Shown here piece after piece: positions 17,393 through 26,137 of a stretch of DNA of 64,000 bases; the stretch's first letter is position 1, and every line of letters begins with the position of its first letter. The translations under genes and the position numbers were made by a program. This DNA comes from Cyanobacteria bacterium UBA7753 (lineage in GTDB: Bacteria > Cyanobacteriota > Vampirovibrionia > Gastranaerophilales > Gastranaerophilaceae), in contig DLEF01000067.1 in the NCBI GenBank assembly GCA_002481545.1, positions 53,514 to 117,513 of the forward strand, read 5' to 3'. The notes beneath the pieces were generated by a model that searched no databases, was not told the DNA's origin, and saw only the letters and a program-made list of their open reading frames with translations.

Positions 17393-17421
17393 TTGTTTAT
17401 ATCTAAAACTTATGTTATAAT
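17393..17421 (+). promoter_or_regulatory. Promoter of the degenerate GGDEF gene
   Basis: TTGTTT, a 17-base spacer and TATAAT (with TG one base before, an extended -10) lie 28 bases before the start, and AGAAGAGGA supplies the ribosome site. Confidence 0.6.
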
Positions 17422-17449
17422 CAGGTTATTCAGAAGAGGACTTTAAAAT

Positions 17450-18322
17450 ATGGCAAATATAGTAATTTATTCAAACAATAAGAATACGGAATTAGTCGGA
17501 ATGTTATCCGATATTGATGATGTATCGGTAAGAGTGGAAGACGGTTCTATAATGAGAGAGCATAAGATGCTCAATCCTTCTCTTATCGTTGTAGATAATG
17601 TTGATAATTTGGAAAATATCCTGATGACAACAAAGTTTGTCTGCCCGATATTATTTGTCGGTGACAGATTCAATACAATTGTAAGGGCAGAAGGCTATGA
17701 TTTTATTTCAAGACCTGTTAATAAGGATGAACTCGTTGTCAGAGCTAAAGCGTTACTAAAAATAAGTTATTATAAACATAAAGTTGATGAAGTCAGCACA
17801 ACCGACGAACTCACGGGCTTGCATAACCGTAAATATTTGCAGGAAGCTCTTGAGGCTGAAATATCACGTACAAGACGTTACAAAACGAAAGTATCTTGTA
17901 TATTGTTTGATATTGACTATTTTAAAGCGGTTAATGATATGTACGGATATGAATGGGGCGATATCCTGCTTAGAAATATCGCAGGCATGTTAGCCGTATC
18001 CGTCAGAAAAGAAGATATTGTTACAAGATACGGCGATGAAGAATTTTTACTTATTCTTCCTAACACATCCGAAGATAACGCATTTATTTATGCGGAACGT
18101 TTCAGACGTGCCGTTGAAAAAATGGAATTTATCCCTGCGGGTGAAGATGAACGCCATCCGATTACGATTTCGGGCGGTATTGCAACATTCCCTTGTATGG
18201 AGAATGTTCACGAAGACGCAAATACTCTAATCAGATACGCAGAACATGCTTTGTATAATGCAAAACACAGAGGTCGTAACAAGGTTGTTCAATTCTCTCA
18301 AATCAACCTTGAATATAACTAG
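17450..18322 (+). CDS. Receiver-like plus degenerate GGDEF domain protein
   Basis: The 290-residue protein has an N-terminal receiver-like domain (1-105). It keeps an Asp at the phosphorylation position (D49, VVDN), but the conserved Lys is replaced by Arg (FISRPV). A GGDEF domain follows (about 115-285), with TDELTGLHNR, FDIDYFKAVND and a C-terminal ALYNAKHRGRN. The signature is RYGDEEF (195-199), so the second Gly of GG(D/E)EF is Asp. An RxxD inhibitory c-di-GMP site (R186-D189) is intact. It may be an inactive or altered cyclase that binds c-di-GMP. The zinc-ribbon/STAND gene follows 87 bases later with its own promoter. Confidence 0.88.
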   Translation: MANIVIYSNNKNTELVGMLSDIDDVSVRVEDGSIMREHKMLNPSLIVVDNVDNLENILMTTKFVCPILFVGDRFNTIVRAEGYDFISRPVNKDELVVRAKALLKISYYKHKVDEVSTTDELTGLHNRKYLQEALEAEISRTRRYKTKVSCILFDIDYFKAVNDMYGYEWGDILLRNIAGMLAVSVRKEDIVTRYGDEEFLLILPNTSEDNAFIYAERFRRAVEKMEFIPAGEDERHPITISGGIATFPCMENVHEDANTLIRYAEHALYNAKHRGRNKVVQFSQINLEYN

Positions 18323-18375
18323 TCAAAAACTCTGAATTTGTGGAATAGTCTTTGTTTTCTAATACGTTTAATATA

Positions 18376-18403
18376 TTGTTTAAACACAGGTTCATGCTAT
18401 AAT
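18376..18403 (+). promoter_or_regulatory. Promoter giving a leaderless mRNA
   Basis: TTGTTT, a 16-base spacer and TGC-TATAAT. The -10 ends 6 bases before the ATG at 18410, so transcription should start at or next to the start codon. Confidence 0.6.
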
Positions 18404-18409
18404 TAAGTT

Positions 18410-21400
18410 ATGGAATGTCCAAAATGCGGTAATGAAGTAAAAGAGACGGATAAAAGGTGCCCTTATTGTCATAAGGTGCTCCAGATAGAGTGCCCTGTTT
18501 GTCACAGATTTAACAGAACGGCCGTTTGCGAAGAGTGCGGTAACGTTATCATTGTTAAATGTCACAATTGCGGTACCCCGGGACCTAATACGGGTAAATG
18601 TAGAAAATGCGGTTTCCCTACCTATAAAAGTGTTATTATGAACGAGGCGGAAACCGAAGAGTACGCCTGCCTTGCAATCACATTCCCCAATATAGAAGAT
18701 TTGAGACCTGCTCTTAAAAATAAGCAGATATTCAACAAATTTAAGAAAAAATTAAAACAGGCATTGTTTACATATGCCGCAAATCAGGATAACCGTTGCC
18801 AATTGTTTGGTGAAACGTATGTTATTAAGTATTACAAGGAATTTTCTTTTACCAGTTCCGTAAAAAAAGCCGTAAAATCCGCAATAGAGTTACTTAATAA
18901 AATCGGCGGTATCAGTTATAAGCTGAAACGCGGGAAAAACGTCCGTTTACACTGCAAAATGACTATCTTGAAAAAGACCTTTGAGACGGATAATAACGAG
19001 TTTAATACAGGGTTAAATATCAAACTTATAAAAGATACGACGGAAGAAAAGTATACGGACGGACTGCAGCTCATTACCGACCAATATATCAATAACGTTA
19101 TTCAGAGAGATTATAAGTTGGAAATGATATATTCTTCTCAGGTCGGGGATGAACTTCTTATGTTCTACGAATTTCCGCTTGAAGACCAGATTGTCCCTAT
19201 TGTAATAGAGGATAAAAAAGAAGAAAAAAGTATCCTCAAGGGCCCTGCCAATCTGCCAAAAATAAAGATTGACGATGATGAAGACGCTCTTCATGAATTG
19301 CTTTACAGTAATAAAGCGATAGATATTGAACCGGAAGGACAGTTCTTATCAGTTGCCGCACATAACATATACAAAGCTTTATCAGAACTTTTGGTTTCTC
19401 ATTGCTTTATTACGTTGAAGACGACGGAACGCCGAGACCTTCCGTCAGGAGATGTTACCCAATTTTTGCAGGGTAAATTCGGGCGCGGGGTTTGTCATAT
19501 AGTTTGTACGGAAGAATTTAAGTATAAACCGTATATGTTCTTTAAAGAATTTTTATCACAGCTTTTGCATATTGATTTAAAACAGGAAAATCAAGAGCAG
19601 ATGATAAAATCAAGTTTATCGGGGATGGATTCTTCGGGGATACTTGCCAATTTATTGTTAAATCAACCCTCGGAAGATATGGATCCTGATACTTCGTATA
19701 TATCTTATATGAGGGAATTAAGAACTCTTCTTGCAAATCAAAAGAATATTGTTTTGTATGTAGAAAACTTTGATTTGATAGATGAAACCTCTTTAAAGAT
19801 TATCAATGATTACATTTCAACCATAATAACCGTTGAAGATTTAACGCTAACATTTATAGTTACCGTTCGTTCGGAGTATTCTGTTTATAAAAATATTCCG
19901 AAACTTTTACATTCAAGTTTCTATAGAGAAATCAATGTTACAAAGGGCGATTTCAACGCATTTTTGGCAACAATCCCTGATGATATAGAAGAGATAAGAG
20001 ATACATTCTATATTTCTAAGCTGGAAGAGCGCAGTGCAGGCAGTTTGCTATACTTCAAGAACGAATTTCAGTATTTAAGAGATTCAAACGTATTTTTGAC
20101 GTTTGAAGGCAAATTGATGATAAATGCCGAAAAAACACTGATATTCCCTGGCTCAATCCAAGAATTATTATCAAAAAGATTTACGTCTCTTCCCGAGAAT
20201 GAAGGTCTTGTAATGGCTTACACAACATTGATGTTAGGCTATGCGCATTTTAATATTCTCGCAAAACTGGGAATAGAAAATCTTTCGGATGCAATAAATT
20301 CTTTAGTCTCAAAAGGGTTGATAATTTGTATTGATGAAATTGTATATATCAATAATTTCAGAATATTTGAAGAATCTCTCAATAAAGTTTTGGATATAGA
20401 AGTTAAAAAGACATTGATTAACAATCTGTTTAAAGATATCAAATATGTAAATTACAAATTGTTGGATACAATCGGAGATATGAACTCAAAGCTTACTTAT
20501 GTTTATGAGGATGCTTTGAATAACTTGGATTTCGGAGATTTTAATTCATATTTGAATTGTGCTAAGTTGTTCTTCCAATTGATAGAAGATAACGAGATAA
20601 AAGATGAAACCATATTGGAGCAGAAAAACGAGTTGTTCTCAATTCTCGTTAATCACTTAAACAGATATCCTTCAACAAAGGTTTATTCTATATCAAAGAC
20701 GATTATGTCAAACGCTGTTGCGCGTAATGATGACAAGACAATACTCAATGTGTCCAATCTTGTATTAGACTCTGCATTGAGCGGGGAAGATTACGTTCTG
20801 GCGCAACAGTGTATTCAAAATATTCTTACAAGGATATTGAACCCTAAATTAGTTCCGGAAGGGGTGGATATGGTTCCGCAAGTGATTTTATACTTCTGTA
20901 TAAATGCATCTATATCATTCCATTTGGCACATTATAACCAAAGCATGTCAATATGCGACAAAATTTTATCTTCCGTTACACCGGAGTTACTTTCGGGCTT
21001 GGAGGCTAATAATCTTTCAAAAGACGAATTTATGTCATATGTAACGGATGCACTTGTGTATTCGGCTCTGTCAAGAATAATTATTTGTGACGGAACATTG
21101 GCGGAATATTTGAACAGTGTTAAAGAACATTTGGGACAAGAACTTTATTCATCGGCATATTTGGTATTAATGGAAAGTATCTTACATAATGCTGAATATG
21201 ATGTTGAGTCTATGCCTATGCCTGACGATGCAGTATCAATGTTTATTTCAAATATAGCACAGGCGTTTAAACACTTTGATGAAGGGTATAACACTTTTGC
21301 ACAAAACATTTATAAGGCAAAATTGTCGGCACAAGACGGTAAATTCTCAATATTGTCATTATTATGTGACTTATTTATCGGATATTCTTATCAGAAATTG

Positions 21401-21943
21401 AGTTTAGAAAACTCAACCTCGTTTAAAAAATGTGAATCAATATATGATGATGTCTACAGAACCGCACAGCGTTCAGGTTTCCGTTCAGTTATGTTAATCA
21501 CGACGTGGTTCAAGGCTACATTATTAAAAGACAAAGAAATGTTTGATGAGGCGTATGAACTTGTACTTGCCGTATCAAACGCAATAAAACGTCAAAGAAT
21601 AAAAAACAGATTATTGTCCGTATTGACATACATTCTTACGCTCAATATCGCATCTAAAATTCCAAGCAGAAAAGCTGACATTCCGATTATTGTATATCGT
21701 ATAACCTACGAGGCTGAAAAATACGGATTCGAAGAGTACTACAGATTTATTGAAGATCAAAGAGTTCTTGATCCTGAATATATGACTGAGTTCAGCGAAC
21801 AGATAAAAGCCGAGCAGGAGGCAATTGAGGCTGAAAATCTTGCCGAGGCTCAAGCTGACGCTGCAGAGGAAGACGGTCAAATCCTCCCTGACGAAGGGGC
21901 AGTACCTTCCGAAAATCAGGAAGAGCAGACTCAAGACCAATAA
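18410..21943 (+). CDS. Large zinc-ribbon / cyclase-like / STAND-NTPase-like protein
   Basis: This 1177-residue protein opens with six CxxC pairs in residues 3-67, enough for three zinc ribbons. Residues about 80-290 have the length and position of a class III nucleotidyl cyclase domain fused to a STAND ATPase, but I see no intact catalytic motifs. Residues about 325-690 resemble the NTPase module of such proteins: a Walker B-like stretch (IVLYVENFDLID) followed by a sensor-like strand (FIVTVRS) and a winged-helix segment. No canonical GxxxxGK(T/S) P-loop is visible, so nucleotide binding is doubtful. The remainder is helical and TPR-like, with an acidic Gln/Glu-rich tail. No Shine-Dalgarno is present; the mRNA seems leaderless. 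A scaffold or signalling role near the GGDEF protein is inferred. Confidence 0.7.
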   Translation: MECPKCGNEVKETDKRCPYCHKVLQIECPVCHRFNRTAVCEECGNVIIVKCHNCGTPGPNTGKCRKCGFPTYKSVIMNEAETEEYACLAITFPNIEDLRPALKNKQIFNKFKKKLKQALFTYAANQDNRCQLFGETYVIKYYKEFSFTSSVKKAVKSAIELLNKIGGISYKLKRGKNVRLHCKMTILKKTFETDNNEFNTGLNIKLIKDTTEEKYTDGLQLITDQYINNVIQRDYKLEMIYSSQVGDELLMFYEFPLEDQIVPIVIEDKKEEKSILKGPANLPKIKIDDDEDALHELLYSNKAIDIEPEGQFLSVAAHNIYKALSELLVSHCFITLKTTERRDLPSGDVTQFLQGKFGRGVCHIVCTEEFKYKPYMFFKEFLSQLLHIDLKQENQEQMIKSSLSGMDSSGILANLLLNQPSEDMDPDTSYISYMRELRTLLANQKNIVLYVENFDLIDETSLKIINDYISTIITVEDLTLTFIVTVRSEYSVYKNIPKLLHSSFYREINVTKGDFNAFLATIPDDIEEIRDTFYISKLEERSAGSLLYFKNEFQYLRDSNVFLTFEGKLMINAEKTLIFPGSIQELLSKRFTSLPENEGLVMAYTTLMLGYAHFNILAKLGIENLSDAINSLVSKGLIICIDEIVYINNFRIFEESLNKVLDIEVKKTLINNLFKDIKYVNYKLLDTIGDMNSKLTYVYEDALNNLDFGDFNSYLNCAKLFFQLIEDNEIKDETILEQKNELFSILVNHLNRYPSTKVYSISKTIMSNAVARNDDKTILNVSNLVLDSALSGEDYVLAQQCIQNILTRILNPKLVPEGVDMVPQVILYFCINASISFHLAHYNQSMSICDKILSSVTPELLSGLEANNLSKDEFMSYVTDALVYSALSRIIICDGTLAEYLNSVKEHLGQELYSSAYLVLMESILHNAEYDVESMPMPDDAVSMFISNIAQAFKHFDEGYNTFAQNIYKAKLSAQDGKFSILSLLCDLFIGYSYQKLSLENSTSFKKCESIYDDVYRTAQRSGFRSVMLITTWFKATLLKDKEMFDEAYELVLAVSNAIKRQRIKNRLLSVLTYILTLNIASKIPSRKADIPIIVYRITYEAEKYGFEEYYRFIEDQRVLDPEYMTEFSEQIKAEQEAIEAENLAEAQADAAEEDGQILPDEGAVPSENQEEQTQDQ

Positions 21944-21978
21944 TCTCATATTGAAACCAAAACAAAAAGGAGATAACA

Positions 21979-23418
21979 ATGAAAGTATTATTTGCATCGG
22001 TTGAAGTGGCACCATTTTCCAAAGCAGGGGGGCTCGCGGATGTTGTGGGGAGTTTACCTAAGTATCTGGAAAAAGATGCTGAAATAGCTATTTTTACACC
22101 GTTACACGGATGTATTGATGTGAATAAATACGGAATAAAAGAGATAGAAAACTCTGAAAAATGGATTTCATTTGGCGGTCGTCCGATGAAGTTTAAACTG
22201 TTTATGACAAAACTTCCGGGAACTAATATAAATGTGTTCTTTGTACAAAGCGACTGGTATTTCACTTGTTTCAAAGAAGTTTATCCAAAATGGCTGGATA
22301 CAAGATACGAACACGAAAGATATATTGCGTTCTCGCTTGCCACGCTAGAATATGCAAAAGACTTGAACTTCAGAGCCGATATTATCCACTCTAACGATTG
22401 GCATACGGCAATGATACCTCTGTATATCAAGGCTAATTACAAGTTTGATGAGTTCTGGTCAAAGACTAAAAATGTTTTTGAAATCCACAATTTGGCATAT
22501 CAGGGTGTTTGGTTTGAAGATGTGCTTGATTTTGCCAATATGAGAAAAGATATTGTTTATAACCAATGGGGCTGTGAACATTACGGCAAAGTAAACTGGA
22601 TGAAAGGTGCTATAAACTATGCAGACCGAGTTGTTGCGGTATCCCCTAAGTATGCGCAGGAGATTTTGACTCCTGAGTTTGGTGAAGGAATGGACTACAC
22701 CTTGAGAGGTCATACGGATAAACTTGTCGGTATCTTGAACGGCATTGACTACGATGTATTTAACCCTGCGACGGACAAAAACCTAGTTGCTAATTATACA
22801 ATAGACACCATAGGTGAAAAAGACGAAAACAAAAAACATATTTGTAAATACTTCGGGCTAAAATATTACCCTGAAAGACCTATCATCTCATTGATTTCGA
22901 GATTAGTTCCTCAAAAAGGGATTGACCTTATAAGAGATATGCAGGATGAGTTGAAGAAAATGGATGCGGATTTCATCTTCTTAGGTTCGGGTAATTCCGA
23001 CTATGAGAACCTGTTTATTTGGTTATCAAACAACAGCGATAATATAAGAGCTTACGTCGGATATAAGGCTGATTTGGCAAACCAAATATATGCGGGAAGT
23101 GATTTCTTCTTAATGCCGTCCAAGTTTGAACCGTGCGGATTAAGCCAGTTGATAGCTATGAGATACGGAACTTTGCCTATCGTAAGAGCTACGGGCGGAC
23201 TTGATAATACGGTTACGGGCTATCCGCTCGACAATTCAACGGGATTTAAGTTCTGGGATTACAATGGTTGGAGAATGAAAGAAGCTATCGATTGTGCGCT
23301 CAGGGTTAAACAGGACAGATACACCTTTAACGCTATGAGAAAATCCGCTATGGAGGCTGATTTCAGTTGGAAGAAGAGTGCTAAACAGTATCTCGATATG
23401 TACAAAAGCTTGCTTTAA
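21979..23418 (+). CDS. glgA: Glycogen synthase (ADP-glucose type)
   Basis: GT5 glycosyltransferase extending alpha-1,4-glucan from ADP-glucose. The 479 residues match bacterial GlgA. It has the N-terminal KAGGLADVVGSLP motif (Lys at 15) that binds ADP-glucose, HSNDWHTA, the EIHNLAYQG segment, GILNGIDYDVFNP, SRLVPQKGIDL, and the C-terminal PSKFEPCGLSQLIAMRYG with the conserved Glu, then TGGLDNTV. AAAAGGAG precedes the ATG. It lies 35 bases after the STAND-like gene and 11 bases before proB, so it may be co-transcribed with either. Glycogen storage is consistent with a fermentative gut lifestyle. Confidence 0.96.
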   Translation: MKVLFASVEVAPFSKAGGLADVVGSLPKYLEKDAEIAIFTPLHGCIDVNKYGIKEIENSEKWISFGGRPMKFKLFMTKLPGTNINVFFVQSDWYFTCFKEVYPKWLDTRYEHERYIAFSLATLEYAKDLNFRADIIHSNDWHTAMIPLYIKANYKFDEFWSKTKNVFEIHNLAYQGVWFEDVLDFANMRKDIVYNQWGCEHYGKVNWMKGAINYADRVVAVSPKYAQEILTPEFGEGMDYTLRGHTDKLVGILNGIDYDVFNPATDKNLVANYTIDTIGEKDENKKHICKYFGLKYYPERPIISLISRLVPQKGIDLIRDMQDELKKMDADFIFLGSGNSDYENLFIWLSNNSDNIRAYVGYKADLANQIYAGSDFFLMPSKFEPCGLSQLIAMRYGTLPIVRATGGLDNTVTGYPLDNSTGFKFWDYNGWRMKEAIDCALRVKQDRYTFNAMRKSAMEADFSWKKSAKQYLDMYKSLL

Positions 23419-23429
23419 GGATTTATAAA

Positions 23430-24572
23430 ATGGACAGAAAGAAATTTTTAAAAGTTAAAAGAATAGTCGTAAAACTCGGCACTAATATTTTGAGAAACGA
23501 GGACGGAGATGTCGCACTCTCAAGGATTTATTCTTATATTGAGAGTATCTCAAAGCTTGTCAAAAAAGGTAAAGAAGTTGTCTTAGTAACCTCCGGTGCT
23601 GTCGGGTTAGGCAAGAAAAAACTCGGGCTCCGAAACACAAACGGAATTGCCGTAAAGCAGGCATGTGCCGCAATCGGACAGGGAAATCTGATGTCCTTGT
23701 ATGAAGAAGGGTTCAATACCTACGGAGTTGTAACGGGGCAAATACTTGTTACTCCTGATGATTTCTCTCAAAGAAAGAAATATTTAAGCCTCAGAAAGAT
23801 TATTAATAAATTAATTGAAATGGGTGCGGTTCCGATTATTAACCAAAACGATACAGTGACGGTAATTGAGGATTTGGACAAAGACGCCGAGCCGGTTCAG
23901 ATGTGTTTTACCGATAACGATAAATTGTCTGCGCTTGTGTCGAGTGCAATAGATACGGATTTGCTATTGATATTGTCTGATGTAAACGGACTGTATGAGT
24001 CTAATCCGAAAGAGAACAAGAGCGCCAAGATTATCAAGGAATTGAACGGAGTTTCCAAAGAAGTAATGAAAATGGGAACGGATGCCTCCGAGGGCGGTCG
24101 TGGCGGAATGAAAACCAAACTTGAGGCCGCAAGGATTGTAACCAGAGGCGGAGGCAAAGTCCTCATCGCAAACGGGAAAATACCTTATATCATAGACAAA
24201 TTGTTTGAGTATGAAGATTTCGGAACGACATTTACACCAAACGAAGATTTACCGGAAAAGAAACTCTGGATTGGCTATTCAACCAATATAATAGGTCACG
24301 TTATAGTAAACGACGGAGCAAAGAAAGCTATCTTAGAGAAAGAATCAAGTCTGCTCCCTATCGGGGTTGTAAGAGTTGAGAACGACTTTAAGAAAGGTGA
24401 AGTAGTTTCTATCCGCGATGAAGAAGGGGTGGAATTTGCAAGAGGAATCGTCAACTACAACGCTGACGACTGTAAACGTATCATCGGCAACCACTCTAAA
24501 GAGATATTAAACCTCTTAGGGTTCAAAAACTACGACGCGATTATCACGAGAGATTATATAACGATATTGTAA
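23430..24572 (+). CDS. proB: Glutamate 5-kinase with PUA domain
   Basis: First enzyme of proline synthesis, phosphorylating glutamate with ATP. The amino-acid-kinase domain (about 1-265) shows VVKLGTNIL, VTSGAVGLGKK, AAIGQGNLM, GQILVT, INQNDTV, FTDNDKLSALV, and GGRGGMKTKLEAA. A PUA domain follows (about 280-365, with KGEVVSIRDEEG and GIVNY). The 380 residues are slightly longer than the usual full-length form. The start follows AAGGATTT. proA is not in the window. Confidence 0.96.
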   Translation: MDRKKFLKVKRIVVKLGTNILRNEDGDVALSRIYSYIESISKLVKKGKEVVLVTSGAVGLGKKKLGLRNTNGIAVKQACAAIGQGNLMSLYEEGFNTYGVVTGQILVTPDDFSQRKKYLSLRKIINKLIEMGAVPIINQNDTVTVIEDLDKDAEPVQMCFTDNDKLSALVSSAIDTDLLLILSDVNGLYESNPKENKSAKIIKELNGVSKEVMKMGTDASEGGRGGMKTKLEAARIVTRGGGKVLIANGKIPYIIDKLFEYEDFGTTFTPNEDLPEKKLWIGYSTNIIGHVIVNDGAKKAILEKESSLLPIGVVRVENDFKKGEVVSIRDEEGVEFARGIVNYNADDCKRIIGNHSKEILNLLGFKNYDAIITRDYITIL

Positions 24573-24606
24573 TTAATGAAGATACTAAGGGGTTAATATA
24601 AATAAA

Positions 24607-24643
24607 GGCACTAAGATACTAAGGCACTAGGGCACTAAGAGCC
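24607..24643 (-). repeat. CTTAGTGCC/CTTAGTATC string, inverted
   Basis: Four 9-base units of the same kind as at 1993-2054, on the opposite strand. Confidence 0.6.
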
Positions 24644-24694
24644 GCTCCGCGGATGACAATTTACGTGCGGTTTCATAAGTTGAGACCACGGTAG

Positions 24695-24718
24695 TAGGTC
24701 AGATTTACCAATCCAACA
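24695..24718 (+). repeat. Decayed GTCGGAT-type REP element
   Basis: GTAG followed by GTCAGATTTACCAATCCAAC; two paired positions differ from the intact copies. Confidence 0.55.
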
Positions 24719-24889
24719 ATTTCCAAAAGTCCCTGCATTAATAAAAATATAGACAGATTCTGAAATAAATTCAGGATGACTCCACGATGGCATTAAAAGC
24801 CCCTGCGTTACTGTCATTCTGAGCACATGCAACACAAGCCGGTGCGAAGAATCTCATGATTTAAGGCGCTAAAAATTCTGTCAAAGGTT

Positions 24890-24911
24890 GTAGGATAGAC
24901 TTCAGTCTACC
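24890..24911 (+). repeat. GTAG-type hairpin, stem GGTAGACT
   Basis: GTAGGATAGACTTCAGTCTACC; the same stem family as 1933-1950. Confidence 0.5.
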
Positions 24912-25009
24912 GATAATTATTTATTGTTGCTCCCCGCCTGTGCTTGTACGGCTCGAGCCTCGCCTACAATCACTGTCCTCGCCCAAGTAGGGGCGGACTC
25001 TTAGGCTTT

Positions 25010-25030
25010 GTAGGGCGCAATTTTTTGCAC
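25010..25030 (+). repeat. GTAG-type hairpin, stem GCGCAA
   Basis: GTAG followed by GGCGCAATTTTTTGCAC. It lies 14 bases after the gamma-subunit stop codon and might also help end the atp transcript. Confidence 0.45.
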
Positions 25031-25044
25031 TGATTACTAAAATC

Positions 25045-25959
25045 CTATTTTCTTGATGTTGCGGCTGCGCCTGATACGACTTCAATCAATTCGTTGGTGA
25101 TAGCACCCTGACGAGCCTTGTTATAAGATACTGTCAAATCGTTGATTATCTCGTCCGCGTTATTAGATGCTGCAGACATAGCCGTCATTCTGGATGCCAA
25201 TTCGCTTGCTGATGCCTCTAACAATGCTTGGAAAATCTCGTTTGTGATGAACATAGGCACAATCTCTTTCAAGATAGCCTTCGGGCTTGGTACAAACTCC
25301 ATCAGCGCATCCAGTTTGTGTTCCTCTCCCGTGTAGTCAATTTCCAACGGCAATACTTCCCATTGCTGAACGGAGTATGACATCATATTATTGAACTTGG
25401 TTGTGATAATCTCTATCTTATCAATCTTGCCGTTTACATAATCTTCCGCAATATCTTCGGCAATAATGCTTGCGCCGGAAGAATTAGGCTTGTCGATTAC
25501 GGCGATATAAGTCTTTTCTATATCAATATCGGGTTTGTGATGCAAAGCTGCAATCCCTTTTTGTCCGATAATGTATAACTTTGACTTAATGCCTTTTCCT
25601 TCGTTATCGGCAATGCGTTTCAATACGTCACGGACGATATTTGCGTTGTAAGCCCCTGCCAAACCTTTGTTAGATGTTACAACAAGGATACCTTCGGTCT
25701 TAACTTCACGACGTTCAAGCAGTGCAGGATAATTATTGATAGCTTTTTTGTATTTTTCGCCGTCATCCTGTGCCGCACCGATTGTTGCAAGCATACGTTT
25801 GAACATTGTGAGCAGTTCATCCGCAAACGGGCGAGCCATTTTTACGGCTGTTTCCGCTTTTCTGACTTTGGCGGACGCCACCATCTTCATCGCGCTTGTT
25901 ATCTTTTGCGTGTTCTTAACACTCTGTATTCTCGTTTTAATATCTTTAGAATTTGGCAT
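25045..25959 (-). CDS. atpC/atpG (gamma): ATP synthase F1 gamma subunit
   Basis: Central rotor stalk of F1Fo ATP synthase. The 304 residues begin with the typical KDIKTRIQSVKNTQKITSAM (residues 5-24), contain LVVTSNKGLAGAYN, and end with ASELASRMTAMSAASNNA and a final YNKARQGAITNELIEVVSGA. The segment between the TTKF strand and the PLEI region runs straight through. The roughly 35-residue insertion I know from photosynthetic cyanobacterial and chloroplast gamma is absent. It is the last gene of the operon, separated from alpha by a 178-bp gap full of repeats. Cyanobacterial nomenclature calls it atpC, enteric atpG. Confidence 0.95.
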   Translation of the reverse strand: MPNSKDIKTRIQSVKNTQKITSAMKMVASAKVRKAETAVKMARPFADELLTMFKRMLATIGAAQDDGEKYKKAINNYPALLERREVKTEGILVVTSNKGLAGAYNANIVRDVLKRIADNEGKGIKSKLYIIGQKGIAALHHKPDIDIEKTYIAVIDKPNSSGASIIAEDIAEDYVNGKIDKIEIITTKFNNMMSYSVQQWEVLPLEIDYTGEEHKLDALMEFVPSPKAILKEIVPMFITNEIFQALLEASASELASRMTAMSAASNNADEIINDLTVSYNKARQGAITNELIEVVSGAAATSRK

Positions 25960-25973
25960 TTATTTTTCCTTTT

Positions 25974-25994
25974 GTCAGGCAATGCCTGACCTAC
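25974..25994 (-). repeat. GTAG-type REP, stem GTCAGGC
   Basis: Minus strand GTAG then GTCAGGCATTGCCTGAC. A copy is at 28274-28294. It lies in the alpha-gamma gap of the atp operon. Confidence 0.65.
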
Positions 25995-26021
25995 ATTGAT
26001 ATTATTTTCTTGAATTATGTT

Positions 26022-26045
26022 GGTGCGGTAGTGACCGCACCCTAC
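26022..26045 (-). repeat. GTAG-type REP, stem GGTGCGG
   Basis: Minus strand GTAG then GGTGCGGTCACTACCGCACC, in the alpha-gamma gap. Confidence 0.7.
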
Positions 26046-26054
26046 TTTTTTTCG

Positions 26055-26131
26055 GACAAACCCTCATCCTGCATTTGTACGGCTCCTTTGTCGCCTACAA
26101 CTACTGTCCTTCTCCCATAGGTAGAAGGGCA
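26055..26131. mobile_element. Half MITE abutting the atpA stop
   Basis: Starts with the same GACAAACCCTCA end as the 12645-12799 element and matches its right half, inverted (GCATTTGTACGGCTCCTT). It stops about 6 bases before the atpA stop codon and has no second TIR. Confidence 0.6.
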
Positions 26132-26137
26132 AAAGCC

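Larger units (their letters stand above)
24573..25044. other. Repeat-rich intergenic region
   Basis: No gene is visible. It contains an inverted CTTAGTGCC string, a decayed GTCGGAT-type REP, a fragment of the 67-bp palindromic element (24758-24783), a GTAGGATAGAC hairpin, a diverged copy of the MITE half seen at 26055 (about 24935-24990), and a GTAGGGCGCAA hairpin just before the end of atpC. It separates convergent proB and the atp operon and appears to be a sink for small mobile repeats. Confidence 0.6.
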
